From the NCBI GenBank assembly GCA_018817505.1, contig JAHITR010000056.1:1-50883 (forward strand): a stretch of DNA of 50,883 bases, given 5' to 3'. The position numbers were made by a program, and so were the translations under genes. Below the pieces are notes generated by a model. It saw only the letters and a list, made by a program, of their open reading frames with translations, searched no databases and had not been told where the DNA came from. Every line of letters starts with the position of its first letter. Within the stretch, counting starts at the first letter, position 1. Below, piece by piece: positions 8,545-16,573 of this stretch. This DNA comes from Candidatus Bipolaricaulota bacterium. GTDB taxonomy: Bacteria; Bipolaricaulota; Bipolaricaulia; UBA7950; UBA9294.

Positions 8545-8692
8545 GCCAGGTCCCCCTCCCGCGCAATTTCATGCGTTGAATACGACAACTTAATGGGTAC
8601 GCCATCTGTCCGAGGTTGGAAAGGAAGGAGGGCCGCAGACAAGCGATGATCGGTCAGCTAGGAAACGGACGATTGTCCCCCACTCACGGTGT

Positions 8693-10027
8693 CTAGGTCC
8701 TTGATTCAGGGGGGGTGAAGCCAGGTTTGGATCGAATCAGCTCGGTAAATGCCTCGCCGCGTTGAACGTAATTGCTGAAGGCATCGAAGCTAGAGCAGGC
8801 CGGAGATAGCAGGAGAACGTCCCCCATCTGAGCGGCAGCCAATCCTCGATCCACTGCGTCCTTCATGGATTGAGCCACAGAGATCGGAACCCTCTTGGAA
8901 TTGTTCAGCGAAAACAGGACGTTCAGTTCGTCTGCAGCCTCTCCGAACAGAATGACTTCCCTCAACGTCGACTCGCCGCACTCGTCAACGAGCGCCTCGT
9001 ACCCTGCGCCCTTCGAGTGGCCGCCCAGAAGCAGGATGACGGGGTCTTGGATGGATCTCAATGCAGCGATCGTCGAGCCCGCATTGGTCGACTTCGAATC
9101 GTTGATGATAGCGACGCCACGGACACTACCGACGGGTTCCATGCGATGGGGGAGGCGAAATGTATGCGCGATGAGGGTCATGGAGACCTTCGAAACATCG
9201 AACGCTGGGACCAACGCCTGACATGCCGCAAGAGCCGCTCGCAGATTGGATTGCTCATGTGGCAGCAGTGTCTCAGCGCCTGACGGTAACTCTTGGGAAG
9301 CGTCGTCATAGAAAATGCGGCGAGCGTGTCCGTGATCGAATTGCGATGCCAGTGAGTGGGGCAGAATGGCCACATCGCCTGGCCCTTGATTGGCAAACAC
9401 GTTGGCCTTGGCTGCAGCATAAGCTTTCATGGTTCCATGCCGGTGCAAGTGGTCTGGCGTCAGCGTCAGCAGAAGGGCCACGTTAGGATGAAACTCAAGG
9501 CTCTGCTCAAGTTGATAGCTACTCATTTCTAGAACGAGCGTATCTGAAGAAGCAACTTCATGAACAAGGCTGATCAACGGCGTTCCGATGTTGCCAGCAA
9601 CCCACGCGCGATGCCCTTGTGTATGAAGAATCTTCGCAATGACTTCGACAGTTGAGCTCTTCCCATTGGTTCCCGTCACGGCGACGACAGGGCACGCTTC
9701 CATGTAACGTAGCGCAAGATCAATCTCCGAGATCACTGCCAGGCCACGCCTTCGGGCTTCGACGACGATCGGGAGATCCACGGGGATGCCTGGGCTCAGC
9801 ACAACGGTATCCGCCCTTGACAAGAGAGCTAGGGTATGGCCACAGTCCTCGAATGGGATGTCGTGCTTCTGAAGCCACATCTTTTTCTCGTGTGCAAGTG
9901 GGCCACCCTCACTAACCACAATCGGATAGCGATGGGCAACTGCGAACTCGCACACCGCCTTCCCGGTAATCCCGAACCCCAGCATGAGAAACTGCGGCCG
10001 AGAAGGTCGATCTCCATGAGCATTCAT
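8693..10027 (-). CDS. murD: UDP-N-acetylmuramoylalanine--D-glutamate ligase
   Basis: Cytoplasmic ligase that adds D-glutamate to UDP-MurNAc-L-Ala. The 444-residue protein has the N-terminal FLMLGFGITGKAV, the ATP loop GTNGKSST at residues 119-126, LEMSSYQLE, TPDHLHRHG, and the C-terminal INDSKSTNAGSTIAAL and LLLGGHSKGAGYEAL, which are characteristic of MurD. Its ATG overlaps the stop of the upstream formiminotransferase gene (ATGA), so the two are translationally coupled. Confidence 0.96.
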   Translation of the reverse strand: MNAHGDRPSRPQFLMLGFGITGKAVCEFAVAHRYPIVVSEGGPLAHEKKMWLQKHDIPFEDCGHTLALLSRADTVVLSPGIPVDLPIVVEARRRGLAVISEIDLALRYMEACPVVAVTGTNGKSSTVEVIAKILHTQGHRAWVAGNIGTPLISLVHEVASSDTLVLEMSSYQLEQSLEFHPNVALLLTLTPDHLHRHGTMKAYAAAKANVFANQGPGDVAILPHSLASQFDHGHARRIFYDDASQELPSGAETLLPHEQSNLRAALAACQALVPAFDVSKVSMTLIAHTFRLPHRMEPVGSVRGVAIINDSKSTNAGSTIAALRSIQDPVILLLGGHSKGAGYEALVDECGESTLREVILFGEAADELNVLFSLNNSKRVPISVAQSMKDAVDRGLAAAQMGDVLLLSPACSSFDAFSNYVQRGEAFTELIRSKPGFTPPESRT

Positions 10028-10911
10028 AGGGTAAGATCCGCAATGCGCAGCTCCAGCAAACGCTCCTGCGGGTCTTCTCGCATGCGCAACTGTGCAGCTG
10101 AAGCGCCCGCCAGCGCCATGCCGGGAACCAATCCCACAATCTCGGATTCCAACACATCGATGCCATGTCGATTGGCTTCACGTTCGACGGCCCGGAATGC
10201 GGTCAGGATATCTGTCGCTGCAATATCCGTGAGATTCATCGATACCTGCGTCAGCTGACGAGATGCGAGCACAAGTCCGAGAGCTTTCACGCCCGGCAGA
10301 CCACCATTGGCTTCACGCAGCGTCGTCGAGATGGTGCGGGCGATTGACACATCCGATGTGTCGAGGACAACATTAAAGGCAACAAGAACATCCCGCGCCC
10401 CAACGGCGACGGCACCCGCTGTCGGATGAGGCCGCGCAGGCCCAAAGTCAGGCAGACTGTCAGCCAGCTTCCGAGCCAATGCAGCCAATCCACCTCGGCG
10501 AATCCATGGAAGTGACGCGCGCTGCGACGATGTGGCCGCCCTCCCATAGAGGAACACCGGTAATCCCAGGCGAGTCCCCAGGATTGCGCCAACGTTTCGA
10601 GCTACGTCCACACAAATCGACATCGGAGTAGGTGCCAAAGGAACAAAGGGAATGACGTCGACAGCACCAATGCGAGGATGAACGCCTTCGTGGCGTCGTA
10701 AATCGATCAGGGCTATTGCCCTTTGCGCCAGCGCGATAGCCCCGTGAGAGATCTGCTCACAATTTCCAACCATTGTGTACACGGATCGGTTGTGATCGGG
10801 ATCGGAATGAACGTCAAGCAGATGGCATCCCGCGTTCGTAACGGCATCCGCAATCTGCTGAATGACTTCAGGGTTGCGCCCTTCACTCACATTCGGTACG
10901 CACTCGATCAA
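10024..10911 (-). CDS. Glutamate formimidoyltransferase (FtcD N-terminal type)
   Basis: Single-function member of the formiminotransferase family, which moves a formimino (or formyl) group between glutamate and tetrahydrofolate. Visible hallmarks are LIECVPNVSEGR at the start, DVHSDPDHNRSVYTMVG, RRHEGVHPRIGAVDVIPF and the repeated half ending ESEIVGLVPGMAL. The cyclodeaminase domain of the bifunctional enzyme is absent. The frame is open from TTG 10950, inside the fabZ end, but I chose TTG 10911-10909. It sits where family proteins begin and has GAGGGG/GGGG upstream; GTG 10932 is another option. It lies between fabZ and murD and overlaps murD by four bases, an odd place for a folate enzyme. 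No histidine-degradation genes are nearby. Confidence 0.85.
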   Translation of the reverse strand: MIECVPNVSEGRNPEVIQQIADAVTNAGCHLLDVHSDPDHNRSVYTMVGNCEQISHGAIALAQRAIALIDLRRHEGVHPRIGAVDVIPFVPLAPTPMSICVDVARNVGAILGTRLGLPVFLYGRAATSSQRASLPWIRRGGLAALARKLADSLPDFGPARPHPTAGAVAVGARDVLVAFNVVLDTSDVSIARTISTTLREANGGLPGVKALGLVLASRQLTQVSMNLTDIAATDILTAFRAVEREANRHGIDVLESEIVGLVPGMALAGASAAQLRMREDPQERLLELRIADLTL

Positions 10912-10936
10912 TCCGGCCCCGCCCCTCAACACATCA

Positions 10937-11365
10937 TCAATCAGGCACAACCAGGGTCACGACGGCAGAGGCAGCCAATTCGCCATCGACTGTCGCCTCA
11001 ACTGTCGCCTGCAGCAATTCTCTTTTCCTGCGCGAGATCCGCGCCTCCATGCGAAGCTGATCGCCGGGAATCACTTTGCGCCGAAATTTGGCTTTGTCGA
11101 TTCCCACGAGATAGCCGACCGATGGTGTGGCTTTCTCCTCATCCAATACAAGAAACGCCGCAGTCTGGGTCATGGCTTCAAGGATGAGAACTCCAGGCAT
11201 TATCGCCTCAAGTGGGGGAGGAAAATGTCCCTGGAAAAACGACTCATTCACAGTCACGTTCTTCAAGCCAACGACCCTCTCTTCGCTTTGCTCGACGATG
11301 CGATCAACAAGGAGAAACGGATACCTATGAGGCAGACGCTTTCGGATGGACTCAATGTCGTACAT
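10937..11365 (-). CDS. fabZ: 3-hydroxyacyl-ACP dehydratase FabZ
   Basis: Hot-dog-fold enzyme that dehydrates beta-hydroxyacyl-ACP in type II fatty acid synthesis. The 142-residue protein begins MYDIESIRKRLPHRYPFLLVDR and has the active-site helix region GHFPPPLEAIMPGVLILEAMTQ with catalytic His and Glu, then GIDKAKFRRKVIPGDQL. The frame extends upstream to 11410, but ATG 11365 has GGAG eight bases before it and matches family length. It follows skp after a gap holding a strong hairpin (11398-11430). In many diderms fabZ sits between lpxD and lpxA; here neither is present. Confidence 0.95.
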   Translation of the reverse strand: MYDIESIRKRLPHRYPFLLVDRIVEQSEERVVGLKNVTVNESFFQGHFPPPLEAIMPGVLILEAMTQTAAFLVLDEEKATPSVGYLVGIDKAKFRRKVIPGDQLRMEARISRRKRELLQATVEATVDGELAASAVVTLVVPD

Positions 11366-11397
11366 GCATGTCTCCACTCCTGCTGCCGGCGGTCTCG

Positions 11398-11430
11398 CGA
11401 GGACGGACAATCAGTGATTGCCCGTCCTCG
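11398..11430 (-). other. Strong 14-bp hairpin between skp/ompH and fabZ
   Basis: The minus-strand transcript can form a 14-bp stem (11417-11430 pairs with 11398-11411, one G-U pair) around a 5-base loop. No U-run follows, so it is not a textbook terminator. It lies between the skp stop (11452) and the fabZ ribosome site, where it could act as a processing site, partial attenuator or mRNA stabiliser. Confidence 0.6.
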
Positions 11431-11451
11431 GCAATGGCTCATTATCGACAA

Positions 11452-12198
11452 CTAGAGGTAATCGGCGATCTCAGCCTTCACCGTCTCTGTGATATCGCTG
11501 ACGGTCAAGTCATTGCGATACATGATGACGTCTTTCTTTCGGATAACGAGATCAAAGCCCTGCGCGCGCGCGACTTTCTCTGTCGCTTGCACGAGTTTTT
11601 GCGTGGCTGCCGATGTCACATAGCCGTCAAATTGCTCAAACGTTGCCGAATATACGCCCAGTCGATTCTGAAACTCGGTGGTATCGATAGCGCCCACCCG
11701 AATCGTGGATACGAGATCGTTAATGCCATCGATCAATGGCTGTGCCTGTTCCCGAAGTGTGATAAGGCTGCTGCGGAGATCCGCGAATTTGCTCGACGCA
11801 ATCATTCGATCCAGCGTTCCAGCTGCAGTCGTCATTCGTGCATCAAGCAGCTCAGCTTGAAGCACGCCGTATCGCCTGCTGGAGTCCTCCGAGGAGATCA
11901 ACCCTTGGTTGTAGTCGTTTTGGAGCTTAGTGATTTCCGCGTTCTTGTCTGTAATCTGTTGTCGCAAATCTCCCACAGCAAGAACGAAGACTGTGAAGGC
12001 TTGTTCGGCATCCATGTAGGCAATTCTCAATGACTTGGCAGTATCTGCTTGCTTGAGAGCGGTGATGTCCGCTCGAATGGCGTCCAAGTCAGCACTCGGC
12101 GCACCCGCATCACCCGAGGGAAGCACAAACTGCAACACGACGGCGCCAATCGCCAAAATGAGCGCCAACCCTGCCACGACCAATGTATTTCTGGACAT
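11452..12198 (-). CDS. Periplasmic OmpH/Skp-family chaperone
   Basis: Skp-like periplasmic chaperone that escorts unfolded outer-membrane proteins to the BAM complex. The 248-residue protein has an N-terminal signal or anchor helix (residues about 5-27, TLVVAGLALILAIGAVVLQF). A long coiled-coil body rich in Gln, Ala, Asp and Leu follows, starting with the OmpH signature RIAYMDAEQAF and LQNDYNQGLIS. The C-terminal strands ARAQGFDLVIRKKDVIMYRND and SDITETVKAEI are typical. It is longer than E. coli Skp (about 160 residues). The ribosome site AAGGAGGAG is excellent. It sits directly after bamA, its functional partner. A TATAAT-like box at 12238-12233 may add a weak promoter. Confidence 0.85.
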   Translation of the reverse strand: MSRNTLVVAGLALILAIGAVVLQFVLPSGDAGAPSADLDAIRADITALKQADTAKSLRIAYMDAEQAFTVFVLAVGDLRQQITDKNAEITKLQNDYNQGLISSEDSSRRYGVLQAELLDARMTTAAGTLDRMIASSKFADLRSSLITLREQAQPLIDGINDLVSTIRVGAIDTTEFQNRLGVYSATFEQFDGYVTSAATQKLVQATEKVARAQGFDLVIRKKDVIMYRNDLTVSDITETVKAEIADYL

Positions 12199-12262
12199 AT
12201 ATTCTCCTCCTTGTTCAATACCGTTCTCAGTGATTATAGAGCCCGTGGTTCAACTAGCCAGT

Positions 12263-14443
12263 CTAGAACATCTGACCAAATCCGAAGTCAAAAACTGGAA
12301 TCCAGGTGAACTCTTCGTTCAACATCCAAACGAAGTCAAGGCGAACGACAATACCCGCTGCATTGATGCCCAACTCAAACCCCGTTGTCGACAGCAAGTC
12401 TTCGAATCGAACCGCCGTCAGATCGAATCCCCCATCCACAAATGCCGTTGCATAGAACCCTTCTACAAGCTCGAGTCGGTACTCAACATTGGCAAACACG
12501 TATTGTCGTGCAGGCGATCCGGTTACCCCACGAATGGATGTGGAGCCTCCGAGTTCCATGAGTCTTGAAACCGGCACCCGATCGTCTCCCCAGCCCGCTT
12601 TGATCCGAATGGCTAGGGCTTGCCCGATGTCCGCAGAGATCAATGGCATCACGGCCGGAACAAAATGCGTCCAGGTGAAGTCAAACTTCGCGTATTCAAG
12701 TCCCGCGCTAAATCCACCTGCCTTTTCCATGCTAAGTCGATGACGATTGCCTTCAGTTGGGAAGAATGGGTCGTTGGTGTCGTCATAGGTCAATGTGAGG
12801 CTGATGACATCCGAGGGGGTCCAAAACGCGTCCCCGCGAACGCGCTCTTCTTCATGCCTGAAGCTGAGCCCAGCATTCGAGTAGTCGGCAACTGGATAGC
12901 TGAACGAAACCTGTCCGCCAAGGGTTGTCGTCATGATTTCAATCTCATCGACTTTGGTCTCAGTTGATTTCTGATAGAAGTCAACGCCAACTCGCGAGAA
13001 GCCAGGGAAGTAGGCGACCGTACTGTAGCCCAGGTTCCAAGTGCTCGGGTTAGTGTCATCTGGTCCGATCAGACCGCGGTTGTAGCTAAGCTCCAGATCC
13101 TGTCCAGTTCCGAAGATATTCTTTTCATTGAGGGTCAACTCGCCGAACAGCTCTCCTGTCGAGGGATCAATGGCCATCGAGCCACCGAAGCCACCCAAAT
13201 CCGATTTTTCTCTCACTGTGATGGTCACCTCAACGCCCGTCTCGCCCCACTCACGAACAATGTCCAGGGATGAGAAGTAGCCGAGAGACATCAGTTGTTG
13301 GTAGGTGACCACCAAGCTCTTTCTGTTGAAGATATTCCCAACTTCCACCGCGGCGTTGCGCTCGATCACGTAGTCGTGTGTGTGAGTGTTCCCCAGAATG
13401 GTGATTTGAGAAATCACACCCTCAGCGACATTCAGAACAAGTTCCCCGTTGTCGGCAGAGACAACGGAGATCTCGACCATGGAGTAGCCGCCACGAACAT
13501 AGCGATCGTGGATCCCCTTCACGAAAGAAAGCATGCCGAAGTTGCCTTCGATCTGTGCGGGCAGTTCGCCGACGTAGCTCAAGAGCAATTCGTCGTCGTA
13601 GACGGTGTTGCCTTGGATCGAAACTCGATCAATGGCCGCAGTTCCATCCCATAGCTTGCGCTCAGTAAGCGTCCAACGAATCCACACATTGATTGGGTCG
13701 AGTCCGATTTGTGGCTCAAGACTGAACTCTGAAAAAAAGATGGAGTCGCTGAGGGCGGTATTGGCTCGCTGAACGTCCGTCATACGCACAGGTTGCCCCA
13801 CTGGCATCTCTACCAGCTCTTGCACAACCGACTCAGGCACAGTGGCAAGACCTTTGAGCAAGCTGCCGGAATAAAGGTGTTCCATGAACGTAATGGTTAG
13901 GGTTTCTGCCACATCGACGTCGGCAATGCTGATCAACACATATCCACGCTTCTGATACTCGGCCTTGACTTCTTCCAGCCCAGCATTGAGATCATCCTGA
14001 TTCAGCACGCTTCGCTTGCGCACATCGTTGCGCCAAAGGATTTGGCGCACCTTATACGCACTCATGACGGGGGCATCGAACAACTTGACGCCAAACAGGC
14101 TGTAGTCCTGACGATTGACGTTTCCCTCGATGACAATCTTGCGAATGACGGGGTTCTCAACGACTTGGAACACAACGTTCCCGGCTTCCAAGGCGGCTCG
14201 ATCAATGGCCACTTCTTCGAACCAGCCCAAATCAAATATAGCCTGAGATGCGTCACGAATCTCAGCTTCTTCAATCTCGTCTCCAACTTCGAAAGGAACG
14301 GCTTTTAGAATGTCGCGGAGCTTGATCTCGTCGTTCCCGTTGACATCCACCCTCATCACAGTCAACGGGTATTGGACTGCCCAGCCGATTGCTGAACCCG
14401 CAATCAAGGCTGCAAGTAGCACCCCCATCGTCTTCCTCAGCAT
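12263..14443 (-). CDS. bamA: Outer membrane protein assembly factor BamA
   Basis: Omp85-family insertase that folds beta-barrel proteins into the outer membrane. The frame is open from 14557, but ATG 14443-14441 is chosen: it has GAGGAGG seven bases upstream and opens a signal peptide (LRKTMGVLLAALIAGSAIGWA). The mature part holds several POTRA domains (VMRVDVNGNDEIKLRDI, IRKIVIEGNVNRQDYSL, IDRVSIQGNTVYDDELL, ISQITILGNTHTHDYVI). It ends in a 16-strand-type barrel with the conserved GGSTSIRGV loop, the equivalent of the VRGF motif, and a C-terminal Phe (FGFGQMF), the classic outer-membrane targeting signature. At 726 residues it has usual length. It proves a diderm envelope. Confidence 0.93.
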   Translation of the reverse strand: MLRKTMGVLLAALIAGSAIGWAVQYPLTVMRVDVNGNDEIKLRDILKAVPFEVGDEIEEAEIRDASQAIFDLGWFEEVAIDRAALEAGNVVFQVVENPVIRKIVIEGNVNRQDYSLFGVKLFDAPVMSAYKVRQILWRNDVRKRSVLNQDDLNAGLEEVKAEYQKRGYVLISIADVDVAETLTITFMEHLYSGSLLKGLATVPESVVQELVEMPVGQPVRMTDVQRANTALSDSIFFSEFSLEPQIGLDPINVWIRWTLTERKLWDGTAAIDRVSIQGNTVYDDELLLSYVGELPAQIEGNFGMLSFVKGIHDRYVRGGYSMVEISVVSADNGELVLNVAEGVISQITILGNTHTHDYVIERNAAVEVGNIFNRKSLVVTYQQLMSLGYFSSLDIVREWGETGVEVTITVREKSDLGGFGGSMAIDPSTGELFGELTLNEKNIFGTGQDLELSYNRGLIGPDDTNPSTWNLGYSTVAYFPGFSRVGVDFYQKSTETKVDEIEIMTTTLGGQVSFSYPVADYSNAGLSFRHEEERVRGDAFWTPSDVISLTLTYDDTNDPFFPTEGNRHRLSMEKAGGFSAGLEYAKFDFTWTHFVPAVMPLISADIGQALAIRIKAGWGDDRVPVSRLMELGGSTSIRGVTGSPARQYVFANVEYRLELVEGFYATAFVDGGFDLTAVRFEDLLSTTGFELGINAAGIVVRLDFVWMLNEEFTWIPVFDFGFGQMF

Positions 14444-14483
14444 ACAAGTCCTCCTCTGCTGCAAAACAGTAGATACAGTAACC

Positions 14484-14512
14484 ATTTTCCCCGCCACAGA
14501 TCCAGGGGTCAA
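14484..14512 (-). promoter_or_regulatory. Possible promoter of bamA
   Basis: Minus strand TTGACC (14512-14507) and GAAAAT (14489-14484) are spaced by 17 bases, with a predicted start about 35 bases before the bamA ATG. The -10 box matches the consensus at only four of six positions. Confidence 0.35.
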
Positions 14513-14570
14513 GAATTGCCCAACAATACTGAGAACGTGTGAGATTTTCGTGAACAACCAAAGGCAGGAT

Positions 14571-16109
14571 TTAGAAGCTCCCTACGGCGTCTCCGGCGGT
14601 TCGAAGCTGAACGGCCTCCGCAAGGTGCTCCGATTGGATCGCCGGTGACTGTGCCAGGTCGGCGACCGTGCGTGCGACCCTGCGGATGCGCGCATGGGCT
14701 CTCGCACTGAGGCCAAAGCGTTCCACCGCCCGGCGAAGCAGCCGTTCCGCTGCGTCATCCAATAAGCAGTATTTGTCGAGCAGCTCACCATCCAATTGCG
14801 CATTGGAATGACACATTGAATCGTTGCGCATTCGCTCCCATTGAATCTTGCGCGCAGCAGACACGCGATCGTGAACATATCTTGAAGCTTCAGCGACATG
14901 GGCGCCGAACAAGTCATCCGCAGGAACACGAGGAACCTCGACGCACAGATCCATCCGATCAAGAAACGGACCCGACAATCGCTTCCTGTAGCGGCGAATG
15001 TCTTGGACCGAGCAAATACAGGCTTGAATCGGGTCCCCAAGAAACCCGCACGGGCACGGATTCATGGCTGCAACCAGTGTGAATGCCGATGGATAGCGAA
15101 CGGAAATCCCTGCTCGCGAGATCAGGATGGAGCGATCTTCAAGTGGCTGTCTCAGCGTTTCGAGTACGCGGCGATCAAATTCGGGAAGCTCATCGAGAAA
15201 CAGGACCCCGTGATGGGCAAGACTGATCTCCCCAGGCCCGGGAATGCCATGACCTCCGCCCACCATCCCTGCGTAGGAGATCGTATGGTGTGGTGCACGA
15301 TAGGGACGTCGCCACACCAACGATGCTCCCGGTTCGAGCATTCCGGCGGTGCTGTAAATGCGCGTTACTTCCAAGGCTTCATCAAATGACAACGGTGGTA
15401 GCAAGTCGGGGAGACAGCGCGAGAGCAAGCTCTTCCCTGATCCAGGAGGGCCAATCATCAGCAGGTTGTGCCCTCCTGCAGCGGCAATCTCAAGCGCACG
15501 TTTCGCCTGCAATTGTCCGCGAACCTCCATCAAATTATGCCGGAACGTCGGCTTCGCGGACGATTTCAACGTATCTCGATCGATTGATATTGGGGCAATC
15601 TCGATCTCTCGATTGAGAAACCTCTGCGTCTCCGCGAGAGTCTCTACCGGATACACAGGTTTGTCCGTGGCAACCGCTGCTTCGAGGGCATTGGCACGAG
15701 GGACAATCAGTCCGTCAATCCGATCCGCTGTCTCAAGCGCGATCGGGAGAACACCACGAACGCCGCGGACTTCCCCATTGAGAGAAAGCTCGCCAAGGAA
15801 GAGATAGCGAGCCGTCGTCGCTTGAACCTGCGAAGTCGCCTGAAGGATGGCAATCGCAATCGGCAGATCAAACCCAACGCCTACTTTCTTCAAATCCGCC
15901 GGAGCAAGGTTGGCCGTGATACGGCCGGCAGGAAAGTTGAATTTGGAATTCTTGATGGCACTGCGGATGCGCTCTCTGCTCTCAGATACTTCTTTTTCAG
16001 CAAGTCCAACCATATTGAACGTGGGCAGGCCGCCGGACACATCGCATTGAATCTCAATCAGTCGAGCCTCCACGCCGACCACTGCGCCGCTTATCAGTCT
16101 AGCGAACAT
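14571..16109 (-). CDS. YifB/ComM-type Mg-chelatase-like AAA+ ATPase
   Basis: AAA+ ATPase of the ComM/YifB family; ComM is a branch-migration helicase that helps integrate foreign DNA during transformation. The 512-residue protein has the ChlI-like N-terminal domain (GLPTFNMVGLAEKEVSESRERIRSAI), Walker A GPPGSGKS at residues 220-227, Walker B LFLDE near 303-307, and a C-terminal lid with SARAHARIRRVARTVADL. A four-cysteine zinc loop (CPCGFLGDPIQACIC) sits in the middle, as in ComM. Its start overlaps the yraN stop by one base (TGATG). The pairing of comM with yraN is common in bacteria, supporting a shared DNA-uptake or recombination role. Confidence 0.92.
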   Translation of the reverse strand: MFARLISGAVVGVEARLIEIQCDVSGGLPTFNMVGLAEKEVSESRERIRSAIKNSKFNFPAGRITANLAPADLKKVGVGFDLPIAIAILQATSQVQATTARYLFLGELSLNGEVRGVRGVLPIALETADRIDGLIVPRANALEAAVATDKPVYPVETLAETQRFLNREIEIAPISIDRDTLKSSAKPTFRHNLMEVRGQLQAKRALEIAAAGGHNLLMIGPPGSGKSLLSRCLPDLLPPLSFDEALEVTRIYSTAGMLEPGASLVWRRPYRAPHHTISYAGMVGGGHGIPGPGEISLAHHGVLFLDELPEFDRRVLETLRQPLEDRSILISRAGISVRYPSAFTLVAAMNPCPCGFLGDPIQACICSVQDIRRYRKRLSGPFLDRMDLCVEVPRVPADDLFGAHVAEASRYVHDRVSAARKIQWERMRNDSMCHSNAQLDGELLDKYCLLDDAAERLLRRAVERFGLSARAHARIRRVARTVADLAQSPAIQSEHLAEAVQLRTAGDAVGSF

Positions 16110-16450
16110 CAGTCCGGGACCTGAAAGGCATCTCGATAGATCCGAATGTTGCCAGGACGAATGGCCACGACGTCAAATCGTGTTGGCAGCTCGCACTGCG
16201 TCTTCTCCAAGAACGCACGCGCGGCAGAGATCAGACGAACCTGCTTAGGGTGATCGACAGCTGCTTCTGCTCCACCGAATCCATCGCTCGTTCGAGCTTT
16301 GACTTCCACGAAGACGAGAACTCCTCCATCACGCGCAATAATGTCCACTTCTCCCTTTCTCGTGCGCCAATTGCGCGCAACGACTCGATATCCCCTCTCC
16401 TTGAGGAAACGGCAAGCTCGTTCTTCTGACTCATCTCCATGCATTGGCAT
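16109..16450 (-). CDS. UPF0102 (YraN) nuclease-fold protein
   Basis: Small protein of the YraN/UPF0102 family, which has the Holliday-junction-resolvase-like endonuclease fold but no proven role. The 113-residue protein has GDESEERACRFLKERGYRVVARNWR, then the nuclease-type core GEVDIIARDGGVLVFVEVKAR with the E...D...ExK acidic pattern, and VDHPKQVRLISAARAFL. The open frame begins at GTG 16465, but that codon lies in the ribosome site (GAGGAGGGG), so ATG 16450 is chosen. It heads the long minus-strand envelope/division string and has its own promoter. Confidence 0.9.
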   Translation of the reverse strand: MPMHGDESEERACRFLKERGYRVVARNWRTRKGEVDIIARDGGVLVFVEVKARTSDGFGGAEAAVDHPKQVRLISAARAFLEKTQCELPTRFDVVAIRPGNIRIYRDAFQVPD

Positions 16451-16473
16451 CGTACCCCTCCTCACCTTGTCAT

Positions 16474-16503
16474 ATATTAGCTTCGACGCCGCTTCCCTAT
16501 CAA
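16474..16503 (-). promoter_or_regulatory. Promoter of yraN-comM and probably the envelope string
   Basis: Minus-strand TTGATA (16503-16498) and TAATAT (16479-16474) are separated by 18 bases, with a start about 15-20 bases before the yraN ATG. It is back to back with the mtaD promoter. Confidence 0.55.
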
Positions 16504-16518
16504 CTCTGTCCTGACAAA

Positions 16519-16547
16519 TTGCGAGTCACTGCGACTGGAGATATACT
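16519..16547 (+). promoter_or_regulatory. Promoter of mtaD
   Basis: TTGCGA (16519-16524) and TATACT (16542-16547) are spaced by 17 bases. The predicted start is about 20 bases before the mtaD ATG and diverges from the yraN promoter. Confidence 0.65.
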
Positions 16548-16573
16548 TGTGAAAATCAATCGAACGAGGTTTC

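Noticed and set aside
12423-13654. Plus-strand open frames opposite bamA
   Set aside because: Antisense to a clear BamA coding sequence, no ribosome sites or recognisable products.
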